A stretch of DNA of 64,000 nucleotides from Fusibacter tunisiensis (GTDB taxonomy: Bacteria; Bacillota; Clostridia; Peptostreptococcales; Acidaminobacteraceae). Below, one piece after another: positions 34,842-43,363 of this stretch (position 1 is the stretch's first letter; each line of letters begins with the position of its first letter). A model generated the notes under the pieces. It was not told the origin of the DNA and ran no database searches. It saw nothing but the letters and a program-made list of their open reading frames with translations. The stretch lies in the NCBI RefSeq assembly GCF_016908355.1, contig NZ_JAFBDT010000011.1, positions 1 to 64,000 on the forward strand, given 5' to 3'. The position numbers and the translations under genes are program-made.

Positions 34842-35670
34842 TAGGGGCTCCCTTCATCAAATCACTGTTAAAACTTCCCATAACATACCCTTGAAGGTCC
34901 AGCGTAACGTGCTTAAATCCAAATGCCTTAAAATTTTCAACAATCCTGCCGATACTGTCATTTTGGATTAAATCCGTAATTCTATCTGGGTCAATTTCAA
35001 TCCGTGCTAAATCGCCATGCTTTCTAACTCTAACTGCCTTATAACCCAAATTGTGAAAAAATTTTTCCCCTTTTTCAATCATTTCAAGGGCATTAAGTTC
35101 TACCGGCATATCATAGGGCAAACGCGTTAATAGACAGGCGTAAGCTGGTTTATTCCATGTCTTAAGACCAAGCGCTTTAGACCATTCTCTAATCTCTGTT
35201 TTTGTGATACCACTTTCAAGAAGTGGGCTTTTGACACCGAGCTCAGTGAGCGCACGCATTCCGGGCCTATAATCTTTTGTATCGTCTGCATTTGACCCAT
35301 CTGCGAGATTTTTTATGCCCATATTTTTTGCAGAGGCCATCAACTGATTAAAAAGAATTTTCTTACACAAATAGCATCTGTCCGAAGGATTGTTCATAAG
35401 CGAAGGATGAAGTGGCAGTTGAATCCGTGTATAAGAAATCCCAATAAACGTCGCCAACTCTTCAGATTCCTGAATTTCCCATTTTGCCATATAGGGGGTT
35501 TCAACAGTCAGTGCAACTGCCTTTTCCCCAAGAATATTGCTGGCAACATAGGCCAAAAATACACTGTCCACACCACCTGAAAAGGCAATTGCAAGCCCAT
35601 CATATTGTGCCAATTGAACACATAATCGATCTACTTTTAATACTTTTTTTCTTAGCACTTCTAAAGTCAT
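34822..35670 (-). CDS. larE: ATP-dependent sacrificial sulfur transferase LarE
   Basis: A 282-residue PP-loop enzyme that adds sulfur to the pincer precursor. The PP-loop is FSGGVDS (30-36) and DGSNADD lies near 124-130. The sulfur donor cysteine of the well-studied Lactobacillus enzyme (Cys176) corresponds to Cys179 in PAYACLLTRLPYD, so this is the single-use, sacrificial form rather than the cluster-containing form. Its ATG overlaps the stop of the second larC frame (ATGA). Confidence 0.92.
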   Translation of the reverse strand: MTLEVLRKKVLKVDRLCVQLAQYDGLAIAFSGGVDSVFLAYVASNILGEKAVALTVETPYMAKWEIQESEELATFIGISYTRIQLPLHPSLMNNPSDRCYLCKKILFNQLMASAKNMGIKNLADGSNADDTKDYRPGMRALTELGVKSPLLESGITKTEIREWSKALGLKTWNKPAYACLLTRLPYDMPVELNALEMIEKGEKFFHNLGYKAVRVRKHGDLARIEIDPDRITDLIQNDSIGRIVENFKAFGFKHVTLDLQGYVMGSFNSDLMKGAPNESNGN

Positions 35671-36140
35671 TTTAGTCCCTTTCGATTGATTATTTCAGTT
35701 TCCAAAATCTGATACACTTCTTTTAATGGCATTCCTGTTTGCACTGCAATTTTACGACACATTTCATATTCGAGCTTCCAATTCACTAGAGTGCCCTTAT
35801 GATAAGCAAACTTTACCGTCACAGGACCCAAATCTGTCTCAACGGTTTCATAAACACGATCCAATTTATGCTTTACTACAGGATACTTTCTTGTGCCAAT
35901 CGCTGTGGTCTCCTTAAAAATAATGGTCTCAACCAAATCAATCTCATCTGACTTTGCCAAAATTGAGAGTTTAACCGCAGGGCGTCCTTTTTTCATAACA
36001 ATCGGTGTCTTAAAAACATCTAGCGCACCCGCTTCGAAAAGTTTTTCTTCTACATAGCCATACATTTCAGCCGACATATCGTCTATATTTGTTTCAATCA
36101 GCCATTGGTCAGATTTTTTTTTTGCCCGAAATTTCCACAA
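35667..36140 (-). CDS. larC: Nickel insertion protein LarC, C-terminal part (second frame)
   Basis: About 150 residues that match the C-terminal half of LarC, the CTP-dependent nickel cyclometallase (IETNIDDMSAEMYGYVEEKLFEAGALDVF; MVKKGRPAVKLSILA-like stretch with MKKGRPAVKL). It has no good start of its own: the first available codon is a TTG at 36140 without a ribosome binding site, and its frame continues the upstream larC frame after a one-base shift at an A10 run (36114-36123 on the minus strand). It is best read as the 3' half of one gene expressed by recoding or slippage. Confidence 0.88.
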   Translation of the reverse strand: MWKFRAKKKSDQWLIETNIDDMSAEMYGYVEEKLFEAGALDVFKTPIVMKKGRPAVKLSILAKSDEIDLVETIIFKETTAIGTRKYPVVKHKLDRVYETVETDLGPVTVKFAYHKGTLVNWKLEYEMCRKIAVQTGMPLKEVYQILETEIINRKGLK

Positions 36141-36918
36141 TCATAAGCCGTAAAAGATTGGGAATTTCGAGATCTCGCATACCAAGTCCATATCCAATTT
36201 TTTCAATCGTAAATTCCTTTGCGTCTGTGAACTCTGTAACTAGGCTTTTTAGAATAGCTGCACCAGTCGGTGTGGTCATTTCCATTCCACCAACATTAGA
36301 ACGCACTGGGATACCTGTTAGAATTTCTGCTGTTGCAGGAGCAGGTATTGGCATAAGACCATGGTCACATTTTACAAAACCACTGCCCAGTTCCACTGTA
36401 GAAGCCATTACCTTTTCAATGCCCAGCGTATGGTAACAAATAGCGCTTCCAACAATATCCACAATTGAATCTATTGCCCCGACTTCATGAAAATGAACTG
36501 TGTCCGGCGTTCTATTGTGAATTTTTGCTTCTGCTGTTGCAATAAAATCAAATATTTTTAAGCTTGTTTGCTTAACCGAATCCGACAATCTACTGGCTGC
36601 AATGATTTTTTTAATTTCTGCATAGTCTCTTTTGCCAACATGACTGTGGCCATGGTCATGGTCGTGTGTATGGTCATGGTCGTGTGTATGGTCATGGTCG
36701 TGTGTATGCGTGTGTGCGTTTAAATCAATTACTGTAATTTTTGTTCCAAAAATCCCGTGCTTATCTGCTTTTTTCATTTCGAGACGGTATTCTTCACCAA
36801 GTCCCAATTTAGCAAGTTCTTCTAACAGCAGATCATATGAAACACCCAAATCTACAAAAGCGCCCAGTGTCATATCACCACTAATACCCGCAAAACAATC
36901 CAAATAAAGTGCCTTCAT
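36109..36918 (-). CDS. larC: Nickel insertion protein LarC, N-terminal part (first frame)
   Basis: A 269-residue frame for the first part of LarC (YLDCFAGISGDMTLGAFVDLG at the N-terminus; RTPDTVHFHEVGAIDSIVDIVG in the middle). Residues 69-93 are a His/Asp repeat (HTHTHDHDHTHDHDHTHDHDH), a likely nickel-binding stretch encoded by three perfect 18-bp DNA repeats. The frame ends in GKKKI right after the A10 run. Without a frame change the product would lack the C-terminal catalytic half. It is the first lar gene, with a possible TATAAT at 36948-36953. Confidence 0.9.
   Translation of the reverse strand: MKALYLDCFAGISGDMTLGAFVDLGVSYDLLLEELAKLGLGEEYRLEMKKADKHGIFGTKITVIDLNAHTHTHDHDHTHDHDHTHDHDHGHSHVGKRDYAEIKKIIAASRLSDSVKQTSLKIFDFIATAEAKIHNRTPDTVHFHEVGAIDSIVDIVGSAICYHTLGIEKVMASTVELGSGFVKCDHGLMPIPAPATAEILTGIPVRSNVGGMEMTTPTGAAILKSLVTEFTDAKEFTIEKIGYGLGMRDLEIPNLLRLMIVEISGKKKI
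36653..36706 (-). repeat. Three perfect 18-bp tandem repeats inside larC
   Basis: Units 36653-36670, 36671-36688 and 36689-36706 are identical (plus strand TGGTCATGGTCGTGTGTA). Each encodes six residues of the His/Asp run, so copy number can change without breaking the frame. Confidence 0.92.
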
Positions 36919-36983
36919 TTTTATACCCCTTTCATCACTATAAAGGTATTATACCCAAAACTTACGTGAATCGAAATAAAAGT

Positions 36984-37709
36984 TTAGTATTTCACAGACT
37001 CAAGGGTTAGTCCACAAGCTGGTGCCGTAAATCCTAAAACGGAGCGGTCTTGAACCGATTCGGGATCAACCGCCTCTCGTTTGTGCTGACCTACCTCAAT
37101 TAAAGTACCCGTCAGTATGCGGACCATATTATGCAAAAACCCATCTCCGGTGTATCTTATAACGAGTTCTGTTTCTGTTTCTTCAAAATCAATCTGGTAT
37201 AAGGTCCTTACTGTCGACTTTTTTGTTCGATCTGAAGAAAAAGGCTTGAAGTCATGCGTTCCAACCAACACCTTTGCTGCTGTTTCCATCGCATTTACAT
37301 CAAGTTTTCCCTCCTGACTGGCATAAACCCATCTGCGCTCAAAAACCGGTCTATACTCCGCAGTCCATATGCGATAAGCATACGTCTTAGTTTTTGCGGA
37401 AAAACGGGCATGAAATCTTTCGTCTACTTTTTCAGCATTAAGAACAGATACATCTTCTGGTAAAAATCGATTCAGTTGATTTTTAAGATCATCTAGGCGC
37501 CAGTTAAAATTGGTCTTAAAATTACAGACTTGATTCAAAGCATGAACACCAGCATCAGTCCTCCCAGATCCATTGATTTCAATTGCCTCATGGCACAATC
37601 TTGATAAAGTTTCCTCGAGCTTTCCTTGAATGGTATCAGGATTGTTTTTTAGCCTTTGCCAACCTTTGTAACGGGTGCCCTCATACGACAATGTTAATTT
37701 GTAATTCAC
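36984..37709 (-). CDS. truA: tRNA pseudouridine synthase A
   Basis: A 241-residue enzyme that makes pseudouridine at positions 38-40 of the tRNA anticodon stem. The catalytic Asp lies in GSGRTDAGVHALNQVC (near residue 53), and DGFLHNMVRILTGTLIEVGQHKR is the second family block. The start is a GTG at 37709 preceded by AGGAGG. It lies between an unknown gene and the lar operon; no clear terminator separates it from larC. Confidence 0.95.
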   Translation of the reverse strand: MNYKLTLSYEGTRYKGWQRLKNNPDTIQGKLEETLSRLCHEAIEINGSGRTDAGVHALNQVCNFKTNFNWRLDDLKNQLNRFLPEDVSVLNAEKVDERFHARFSAKTKTYAYRIWTAEYRPVFERRWVYASQEGKLDVNAMETAAKVLVGTHDFKPFSSDRTKKSTVRTLYQIDFEETETELVIRYTGDGFLHNMVRILTGTLIEVGQHKREAVDPESVQDRSVLGFTAPACGLTLESVKY

Positions 37710-37724
37710 GTGTTTGCCTCCTAT

Positions 37725-37750
37725 AAAAAAAACCAGAGAAAATTCTCTGG
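37725..37750 (-). terminator. Intrinsic terminator before truA
   Basis: CCAGAG(AAAATT)CTCTGG hairpin followed on the minus strand by eight T. It terminates the unknown gene upstream. Confidence 0.8.
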
Positions 37751-37751
37751 A

Positions 37752-38084
37752 CTAAAATGCATCATGCTCTATAACCAATACTTGGTCTCCCAAACGCGCA
37801 TCAATTTCATTTAAAACTTCAAGTGTTGACTGCGTTGAAGAATATGGAATTTCCAAAACTTCTATTTTATATCCCAAACCCAAATACTTTGCAATGCTTT
37901 CCTGATACCATTTTAAATAAACCCCAAATCGGCTGTTTTGATCAAATTGCCTGCCATAACTCCCAATATTCAATAAATCGGATGGCTCATCAATCGTCCG
38001 AATACTTCGCGCCTTAATAACAGATTCTACTTCTGGTGTAATTTCTTTATATGCCACCAAAACGACAGAAAATTTATGACTCAT
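37752..38084 (-). CDS. Hypothetical protein, 110 residues
   Basis: I do not recognise this protein. It starts at an ATG with GAGGAGGT upstream (an ideal ribosome binding site) and is followed by a clear terminator, so it is very likely a real gene. The product is soluble, without signal peptide or membrane segment, and has no cysteine. It begins MSHKFSVVLVAYKEITPEVE and includes a SYGRQFDQNSRFGVYLKWYQES block and a C-terminal ARLGDQVLVIEHDAF. Alternating strands and helices suggest a small alpha/beta fold. Confidence 0.7.
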   Translation of the reverse strand: MSHKFSVVLVAYKEITPEVESVIKARSIRTIDEPSDLLNIGSYGRQFDQNSRFGVYLKWYQESIAKYLGLGYKIEVLEIPYSSTQSTLEVLNEIDARLGDQVLVIEHDAF

Positions 38085-38166
38085 AGAATACCTCCTCATC
38101 TTTTAATAGCATTATATCAAATTGACAAACTCTAAACAATCCGTTAAATAAAAATCTCCCATTCCA

Positions 38167-38195
38167 TTTAAGCGTTCAAAAAGATATACTATAAT
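38167..38195 (+). promoter_or_regulatory. Promoter of the hydrogenase operon with an adjacent palindrome
   Basis: TATAAT (38190-38195) with a weak -35 TTTAAG (38167-38172) 17 bases upstream. An 11-base palindrome ATTGTCACAAT (38194-38204) overlaps the -10 box and could be an operator. Confidence 0.5.
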
Positions 38196-38257
38196 TGTCA
38201 CAATATTCAAAAAAATAGTGCGTGTTTCTAACTACTTTTACGAAAGGATGGTTCTAA

Positions 38258-38758
38258 ATGTCGGATATTTTTGCACAGGAAAACGCTTTAGAAAAGCGTG
38301 CTGAACTGGATGCCTTTATCGACAGCCAAACCAGCAAAGAAGATGCGATAATTTCTGTCCTACATAAAGCGCAATCGCTCTTTGGGTATCTCCCAAGTGA
38401 TCTACAGCTTTATGTGGCACGAAAACTTGGTGTTCCCGCTGCGCGTGTTTATGGGGTAGTCAGTTTTTATTCTTATTTTTCACAGAAAAAAAGAGGGGAT
38501 TTCACCATTAACATTTGCATGGGGACAGCTTGTTTTGTCAAAGGCGTTGACAAAGTGATGGATGAATTTTCAAATCAGTTGGGGGTAAAAAATGGCGAAA
38601 CAACTGAAGATGGCTTATTCACATTAAAAGATGTGCGTTGCATTGGCGCTTGTGGCTTAGCGCCTGTTGTCATGGTTAACGAAAAAGTTTATGGTCATGT
38701 TAAACCAGAAGACGTTTCCAAAATAATTACGGCCTGTAAAGTACAAAAAGGAGTGTGA
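38258..38758 (+). CDS. hydC: NADH-linked [FeFe] hydrogenase, HydC (NuoE-like) subunit
   Basis: A 166-residue thioredoxin-like [2Fe-2S] protein homologous to NuoE. Ligands are the C-x4-C in CMGTACF and C-x3-C in CIGACG. It has the NuoE helix bundle at the N-terminus (KEDAIISVLHKAQSLFGYLP; VPAARVYGVVSFYSYF). In HydABC enzymes it passes electrons between the FMN subunit and the rest. It opens the four-gene hydrogenase operon. Confidence 0.94.
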   Translation: MSDIFAQENALEKRAELDAFIDSQTSKEDAIISVLHKAQSLFGYLPSDLQLYVARKLGVPAARVYGVVSFYSYFSQKKRGDFTINICMGTACFVKGVDKVMDEFSNQLGVKNGETTEDGLFTLKDVRCIGACGLAPVVMVNEKVYGHVKPEDVSKIITACKVQKGV

Positions 38759-38763
38759 AGGAA

Positions 38764-39159
38764 ATGCCAGTAAAATCATTGGAGGAACTGAAAAAAATCA
38801 GAGAAGCACATATCAAGAAGGTTAAACTTAGAGCTTCAGGCGAAAGTGCTGATCAGACAATTGAAATTTTGGTTGGTATGGCGACTTGTGGTATTGCTGC
38901 AGGCAGTCGAGATGTTTTAAACGCATTTATTGACTTAATCGACGAAAAATCCCTTACAGACATCAAAGTAATCCAAGTTGGATGTATGGGCTACTGTCAC
39001 AGCGAGCCCACCGTTCAAGTAAACATCCCCGGAAAAGAACCCATCATTTATGGAAATGTCAAAGGAGATGTTGTCGAAATAATCCTCGATGAACACATTC
39101 AAAACGGAAATATTCTAGACAATTATGTCTTGATTAAAACATTTAACAGTGCCTTATAA
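38764..39159 (+). CDS. Hydrogenase operon (2Fe-2S) ferredoxin-like protein
   Basis: A 131-residue thioredoxin-like ferredoxin domain found as a small extra gene in many clostridial hyd operons (often called HydD). The family blocks are VGMATCGIAAGSRDVLNAF and VGCMGYCHSEPTVQV. Only three conserved cysteines are visible, as is usual for this family, so cluster binding is uncertain. I prefer the ATG at 38764 over an overlapping GTG at 38755, which is too close to the AAGGAG. Confidence 0.8.
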   Translation: MPVKSLEELKKIREAHIKKVKLRASGESADQTIEILVGMATCGIAAGSRDVLNAFIDLIDEKSLTDIKVIQVGCMGYCHSEPTVQVNIPGKEPIIYGNVKGDVVEIILDEHIQNGNILDNYVLIKTFNSAL

Positions 39160-39171
39160 GGAGGTGGGGGT

Positions 39172-40965
39172 ATGGCTAAACAAAGGACACACATCATGGT
39201 TTGTGGCGGAACAGGATGTGTTTCATCTCAAAGTTTGGAAATTGTGGACAAATTTAAGGAAGTATTGATTGAAAAAGACTATCAAGATGAAATTGCAGTT
39301 ATCAAGACTGGATGCTTTGGATTTTGCGGTCAAGGACCTATTGTAAAAATACATCCCGATAATGTTTTCTATGTAAAAGTCACCCTTGATGATGTTAGAG
39401 AAATTGTAGAAGAACACATTATCAAAGGCAGAACTGTAGGACGCTTACTCTACAAAGAACCTGAAACCAAAAAGACACTCCCCAAACATGATGACATGGG
39501 GTTTTATAAAAAACAATATCGAATTGCACTACGCAATTGTGGCTTAATCAATCCAGAAGACATCAACGAGTACATAGCATTTAGTGGCTACGAAGCACTT
39601 GGAAAAGCAGTCACCGAATTAAGTCCAGATCAAGTGATTGATCTTGTTAAAACCAGTGGTTTAAGAGGCCGTGGTGGTGGTGGTTTTTCCACGGGTTTAA
39701 AATGGGAACTCACCCGAAAACCACCCGCTGATGAAAAGTATGTTATTTGCAATGCAGACGAGGGCGATCCAGGCGCTTTTATGGACCGATCGATTCTCGA
39801 AGGAGATCCACACTCTGTGATTGAGGCCATGGCCATTGCAGGGTATGCCATAGGCGCTTCAAATGGCATTGTCTATATCCGTGCCGAGTACCCACTTGCA
39901 ATTAAACGTCTTGAAATTGCACTAAGCCAGGCTAGAGACTACGGACTTCTTGGAAAAGATATTTTTGAGAGCGGTTTCAATTTTGATATCGAAATAAAAT
40001 TAGGTGCCGGCGCTTTTGTGTGTGGCGAAGAAACAGCGCTCATTCATTCAGTTGAAGGGAATCGTGGGGAACCCACTAAAAAACCGCCTTATCCTTCCGT
40101 AGAAGGATACCAAAAAAAGCCAACTTCAGTAAACAATGTCGAAACTTTTGCCAATGTGCCACCTATTGTTCTCAAAGGTGCTGAGTGGTTTCAATCCATT
40201 GGAACAGAAAAGTCCAAAGGCACTAAAGTCTTTGCGCTTGCTGGAAAAGTAAACAATGTCGGTCTTGTGGAAGTGCCTATGGGAACAACACTTCGTGAAA
40301 TTATTTATGACATTGGCGGTGGTATCATAGATGGAAAAGCGTTTAAAGCTGTTCAAACAGGCGGTCCATCTGGTGGTGTTATTACAGCCTTAGATTTAGA
40401 CACACCAATTGATTATGAAAGCCTTAAAGCGATTGGTTCCATGATGGGATCTGGTGGAATGATTGTTATGGATGAAGACGATTGCATGGTGAATATTGCC
40501 AAGTTCTATCTCGACTTTACACAAGATGAATCCTGTGGGAAATGTACCCCTTGTCGGCTTGGAACTAAACGCATGTACGAAATCCTAGAAAAAATAACGG
40601 AAGGCAAAGGCACCATGGAAGACATCGACAAATTGAGAAGTTTAGGCCAAACAATTAAAGACAGTGCCCTTTGTGGCCTCGGTCAAACAGCACCCAACCC
40701 AGTTTTAAGTACACTTGAGTATTTTTATGATGAATATTTGTCACATATTGTCGACAAAAAATGTCCTGCTGGCGCTTGCAAAGCACTCTCTAAGTATAAA
40801 ATTGACCCGGAAAAATGTATCGGTTGTACCGCTTGTGCTAGGGTTTGTCCGGTAAATTGCATTGAAGGCAAGCCGAAAGAAGTCCACATCATCGATGAAT
40901 CTTTATGTATCGCTTGTGGTGCTTGCTATACTGCCTGTCGATTTGATGCAGTTATTAAACCGTAG
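39172..40965 (+). CDS. hydB: NADH-linked [FeFe] hydrogenase, HydB (NuoF-like) subunit
   Basis: A 597-residue flavoprotein. Residues 1-100 are a thioredoxin-like [2Fe-2S] domain (VCGGTGCVSS; GCFGFCGQGP). The middle is NuoF-like with NADH/FMN loop GLRGRGGGGFSTGLKWE and ESCGKCTPCRLG for a [4Fe-4S] cluster. The C-terminus holds two [4Fe-4S] ferredoxin motifs (CIGCTACARVCP, CIACGACYTACR). It is the NADH-oxidising, electron-bifurcating core of HydABC. Strong AAGGAGGTGG precedes the ATG. Confidence 0.95.
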   Translation: MAKQRTHIMVCGGTGCVSSQSLEIVDKFKEVLIEKDYQDEIAVIKTGCFGFCGQGPIVKIHPDNVFYVKVTLDDVREIVEEHIIKGRTVGRLLYKEPETKKTLPKHDDMGFYKKQYRIALRNCGLINPEDINEYIAFSGYEALGKAVTELSPDQVIDLVKTSGLRGRGGGGFSTGLKWELTRKPPADEKYVICNADEGDPGAFMDRSILEGDPHSVIEAMAIAGYAIGASNGIVYIRAEYPLAIKRLEIALSQARDYGLLGKDIFESGFNFDIEIKLGAGAFVCGEETALIHSVEGNRGEPTKKPPYPSVEGYQKKPTSVNNVETFANVPPIVLKGAEWFQSIGTEKSKGTKVFALAGKVNNVGLVEVPMGTTLREIIYDIGGGIIDGKAFKAVQTGGPSGGVITALDLDTPIDYESLKAIGSMMGSGGMIVMDEDDCMVNIAKFYLDFTQDESCGKCTPCRLGTKRMYEILEKITEGKGTMEDIDKLRSLGQTIKDSALCGLGQTAPNPVLSTLEYFYDEYLSHIVDKKCPAGACKALSKYKIDPEKCIGCTACARVCPVNCIEGKPKEVHIIDESLCIACGACYTACRFDAVIKP

Positions 40966-40980
40966 AAAGGGGGAACTTAT

Positions 40981-42723
40981 ATGAAAATGCTTCACATTAC
41001 AATAAACGGCCAATCCATTCAGGTTCCTGAAGGAACAACCATACTTGACGCTTCAAAAGTCGTTAATCTTGACATTCCAACGCTCTGTCATTTAAAACTC
41101 GATGATTTCGGAATCGTGAATCAAACGGCATCCTGTAGAGTGTGTATGGTTGAAGTGGAAGGCCGGCCTGCGCTTGTCCCTTCTTGCTCCGAACTTTGCA
41201 CAGAAGGAATGGTCATTAGAACCGACTCCATGCGTGCCATTAATGCAAGACGAACCGCTGTGGAACTTTTGCTATCCAATCATCCTTTTGACTGTCTTAC
41301 TTGTGCTAAAAATTTAGAGTGTGACCTTCAAGCATTGGCTCAAAAACTTGGAATCAGAGAAATTCAATATACTGGCGAAAAGATGAATTATCCAATGGAC
41401 ACGTCATCATACGCTTTAATCAAAGATCCAAACAAATGCATCATGTGCAGGCGTTGTGAAACCATGTGCAACGAGGTACAGACCTGTGGCATTTTATCCG
41501 CTGTTAATCGTGGATTTGATGTGTTTGTAGGCCCTGCCTTCAATCTCGATATGGCAGATACTTCCTGTACTTTTTGTGGCCAATGTGTGGCCGTTTGTCC
41601 TACGGCCGCTTTAACAGAAGTCAACAACACATCAAAAGTCTGGAATGCACTCAATGATCCGACCAAACACGTTGTGGTTCAAGTGGCACCTGCAGTACGC
41701 GTCGCCATTGGCGAACTCTTTGACATGCCACCAGGCACCATATCAACTGGGAAATTGGTAAGTGCTTTAAAAGCCTTGAATTTCGATTCTGTGTTTGACA
41801 CAGATTTTGGCGCTGATTTAACCATTATGGAAGAAGCAACTGAGCTCATTGACCGCATCCAAAATGGCGGGACTTTACCAATGCTCACAAGCTGCTGCCC
41901 TGCTTGGGTAAAATTCTTTGAACACCAATTTCCGGATTTACTGGATATTCCATCCACTTGTAAATCGCCACAAATTATGCTGGGTTCCATGATTAAATCC
42001 TACTATGCAGAAAAAGCAGATCTAGATCCTGCAAATATCGTGTCCGTCAGCGTTATGCCATGCCTTGCAAAAAAAGCAGAAGCTGCCAGACCAGAACTTA
42101 CTAAAGATGCACACAGCGATGTGGACATTGTAATCACCACACGCGAACTTGGTCAGATGTTAAAAATTGCAGGAATTGATTTTGAAGGTTTATCCAACTC
42201 TGAGTTTGATCAACTTCTTGGTGAAAGTACAGGTGCTTCTGTGATTTTTGGAACAACTGGTGGGGTTATAGAAGCTGCTGTACGTACAGCATACGAATGG
42301 TTGACTCATGAAACACTTGAAAAAGTTGAATTTAAGCAACTCCGTGGCATGGAAGGCATCCGTTCAGCCACTGTAAAAGTTGGCGATATGAATTTAAGAA
42401 TTGGAATCGCACATGGTCTTGGAAATGCGAGAAAACTTTTGAACGATATAAGAGATGGTGTTTCCAAGTTTGATGTAATCGAAATTATGGCCTGTCCCGG
42501 TGGCTGTATCGGCGGTGGCGGACAACCCTATCACCACGGCGATATGGAAATTATCAAACTCAGACAGCAAGCCATTTATCAAGAAGACCACAACAAAAAA
42601 CTTCGAAAATCCCATGAAAATCCATATATCTTAAAACTTTATAAAGACTATTTAGGGAAACCAAATTCTGAAAAAGCACATAAATTATTGCACACGCACT
42701 ACACACCAAAAGAACGCATTTAG
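40981..42723 (+). CDS. hydA: [FeFe] hydrogenase catalytic subunit HydA
   Basis: A 580-residue cytoplasmic hydrogenase. An N-terminal [2Fe-2S] domain (ASCRVCMVEV), a His-Cys3 cluster site (HPFDCLTCAKNLECDL) and two [4Fe-4S] motifs (CIMCRRCETMC, CTFCGQCVAVCP) precede the H-cluster domain. The three H-cluster signatures are complete: TSCCPAW, MPCLAKKAEAARPE and EIMACPGGCIGGGGQP. The C-terminal about 50 residues correspond to the small-subunit sequence. With HydB and HydC it should evolve hydrogen from NADH and reduced ferredoxin together. Maturases HydEFG are not in the window. Confidence 0.96.
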   Translation: MKMLHITINGQSIQVPEGTTILDASKVVNLDIPTLCHLKLDDFGIVNQTASCRVCMVEVEGRPALVPSCSELCTEGMVIRTDSMRAINARRTAVELLLSNHPFDCLTCAKNLECDLQALAQKLGIREIQYTGEKMNYPMDTSSYALIKDPNKCIMCRRCETMCNEVQTCGILSAVNRGFDVFVGPAFNLDMADTSCTFCGQCVAVCPTAALTEVNNTSKVWNALNDPTKHVVVQVAPAVRVAIGELFDMPPGTISTGKLVSALKALNFDSVFDTDFGADLTIMEEATELIDRIQNGGTLPMLTSCCPAWVKFFEHQFPDLLDIPSTCKSPQIMLGSMIKSYYAEKADLDPANIVSVSVMPCLAKKAEAARPELTKDAHSDVDIVITTRELGQMLKIAGIDFEGLSNSEFDQLLGESTGASVIFGTTGGVIEAAVRTAYEWLTHETLEKVEFKQLRGMEGIRSATVKVGDMNLRIGIAHGLGNARKLLNDIRDGVSKFDVIEIMACPGGCIGGGGQPYHHGDMEIIKLRQQAIYQEDHNKKLRKSHENPYILKLYKDYLGKPNSEKAHKLLHTHYTPKERI

Positions 42724-42729
42724 TAAAAA

Positions 42730-42774
42730 ACTCGGTGGATTGGAAGTTTAATTCCAAATCTACCGAGTCTTTTT
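42730..42774 (+). terminator. Terminator of the hydrogenase operon
   Basis: ACTCGGT...GGAA / TTCC...ACCGAGT interrupted stem followed by TTTTT; it reaches the end of the convergent membrane protein gene. Confidence 0.82.
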
Positions 42775-43264
42775 AACGCTTTTTTTCTTGTTTTAGAGAT
42801 ACAAGTATGCCCAGTAGGCCAAAGGTTAACATTAACCAAAAAAACAAGCTTGTTGATAAGACAGAGGTGTAAAGTTCGCGAATATCTGCGTTTACACTGA
42901 CACCAACCACAGCTAACACACCTAAAACCACAACCCCTATAAACTGAATTCTGTGAATCCTATACGCTGCCCGGTTCCGAAGACCACTTAACACAATCGC
43001 TAAGATTCCCAAAATTGGAATCAACCATAAGACATATCCCAGATAAATCAGTTTTGATGCAAGTGGAAACCCATAAGCATTTCCAAATGACGATACCAAA
43101 GGGGCGGCATATTGAATGCCTCTAACAAGTTCAAACCCTGAATACCCACTATTTTCTGATTCTGCAAACATATCAAACCCTTCTTGCATCACCACCCAAG
43201 GCATAAAAAACAAAATAATAATTCCTAAGCTTAAAGCCATCAAAACGGTTTGCCTATATTTCAT
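42773..43264 (-). CDS. Hypothetical four-helix membrane protein
   Basis: I do not recognise this 163-residue protein. It has four strongly hydrophobic segments (about 5-25, 65-92, 105-122 and 135-155). A short loop after the first segment contains EGFDMFAESENSGYSGFEL and the C-terminus is basic (KQEKKR), which would be cytoplasmic. The ATG is preceded by GGAGG. It is a single gene between two convergent or divergent neighbours, with no context that hints at function. Confidence 0.7.
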   Translation of the reverse strand: MKYRQTVLMALSLGIIILFFMPWVVMQEGFDMFAESENSGYSGFELVRGIQYAAPLVSSFGNAYGFPLASKLIYLGYVLWLIPILGILAIVLSGLRNRAAYRIHRIQFIGVVVLGVLAVVGVSVNADIRELYTSVLSTSLFFWLMLTFGLLGILVSLKQEKKR

Positions 43265-43363
43265 ACACGCCTCCTTTTTTATCTTATTATACCATTAAAA
43301 AACAGGTTTTAAATCCTATCATTATCTGATACCATGAAAGTAATAACACAAGGAGGCCCACAC

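Noticed and set aside
36653-36706. Possible CRISPR-like repeat array
   Set aside because: The 18-bp units are contiguous without spacers and encode a His/Asp tract in frame within larC.
38194-38204. Rex operator upstream of the hydrogenase operon
   Set aside because: ATTGTCACAAT is a palindrome but lacks the TTGTGA-N6-TCACAA spacing expected for Rex, so I did not name it.
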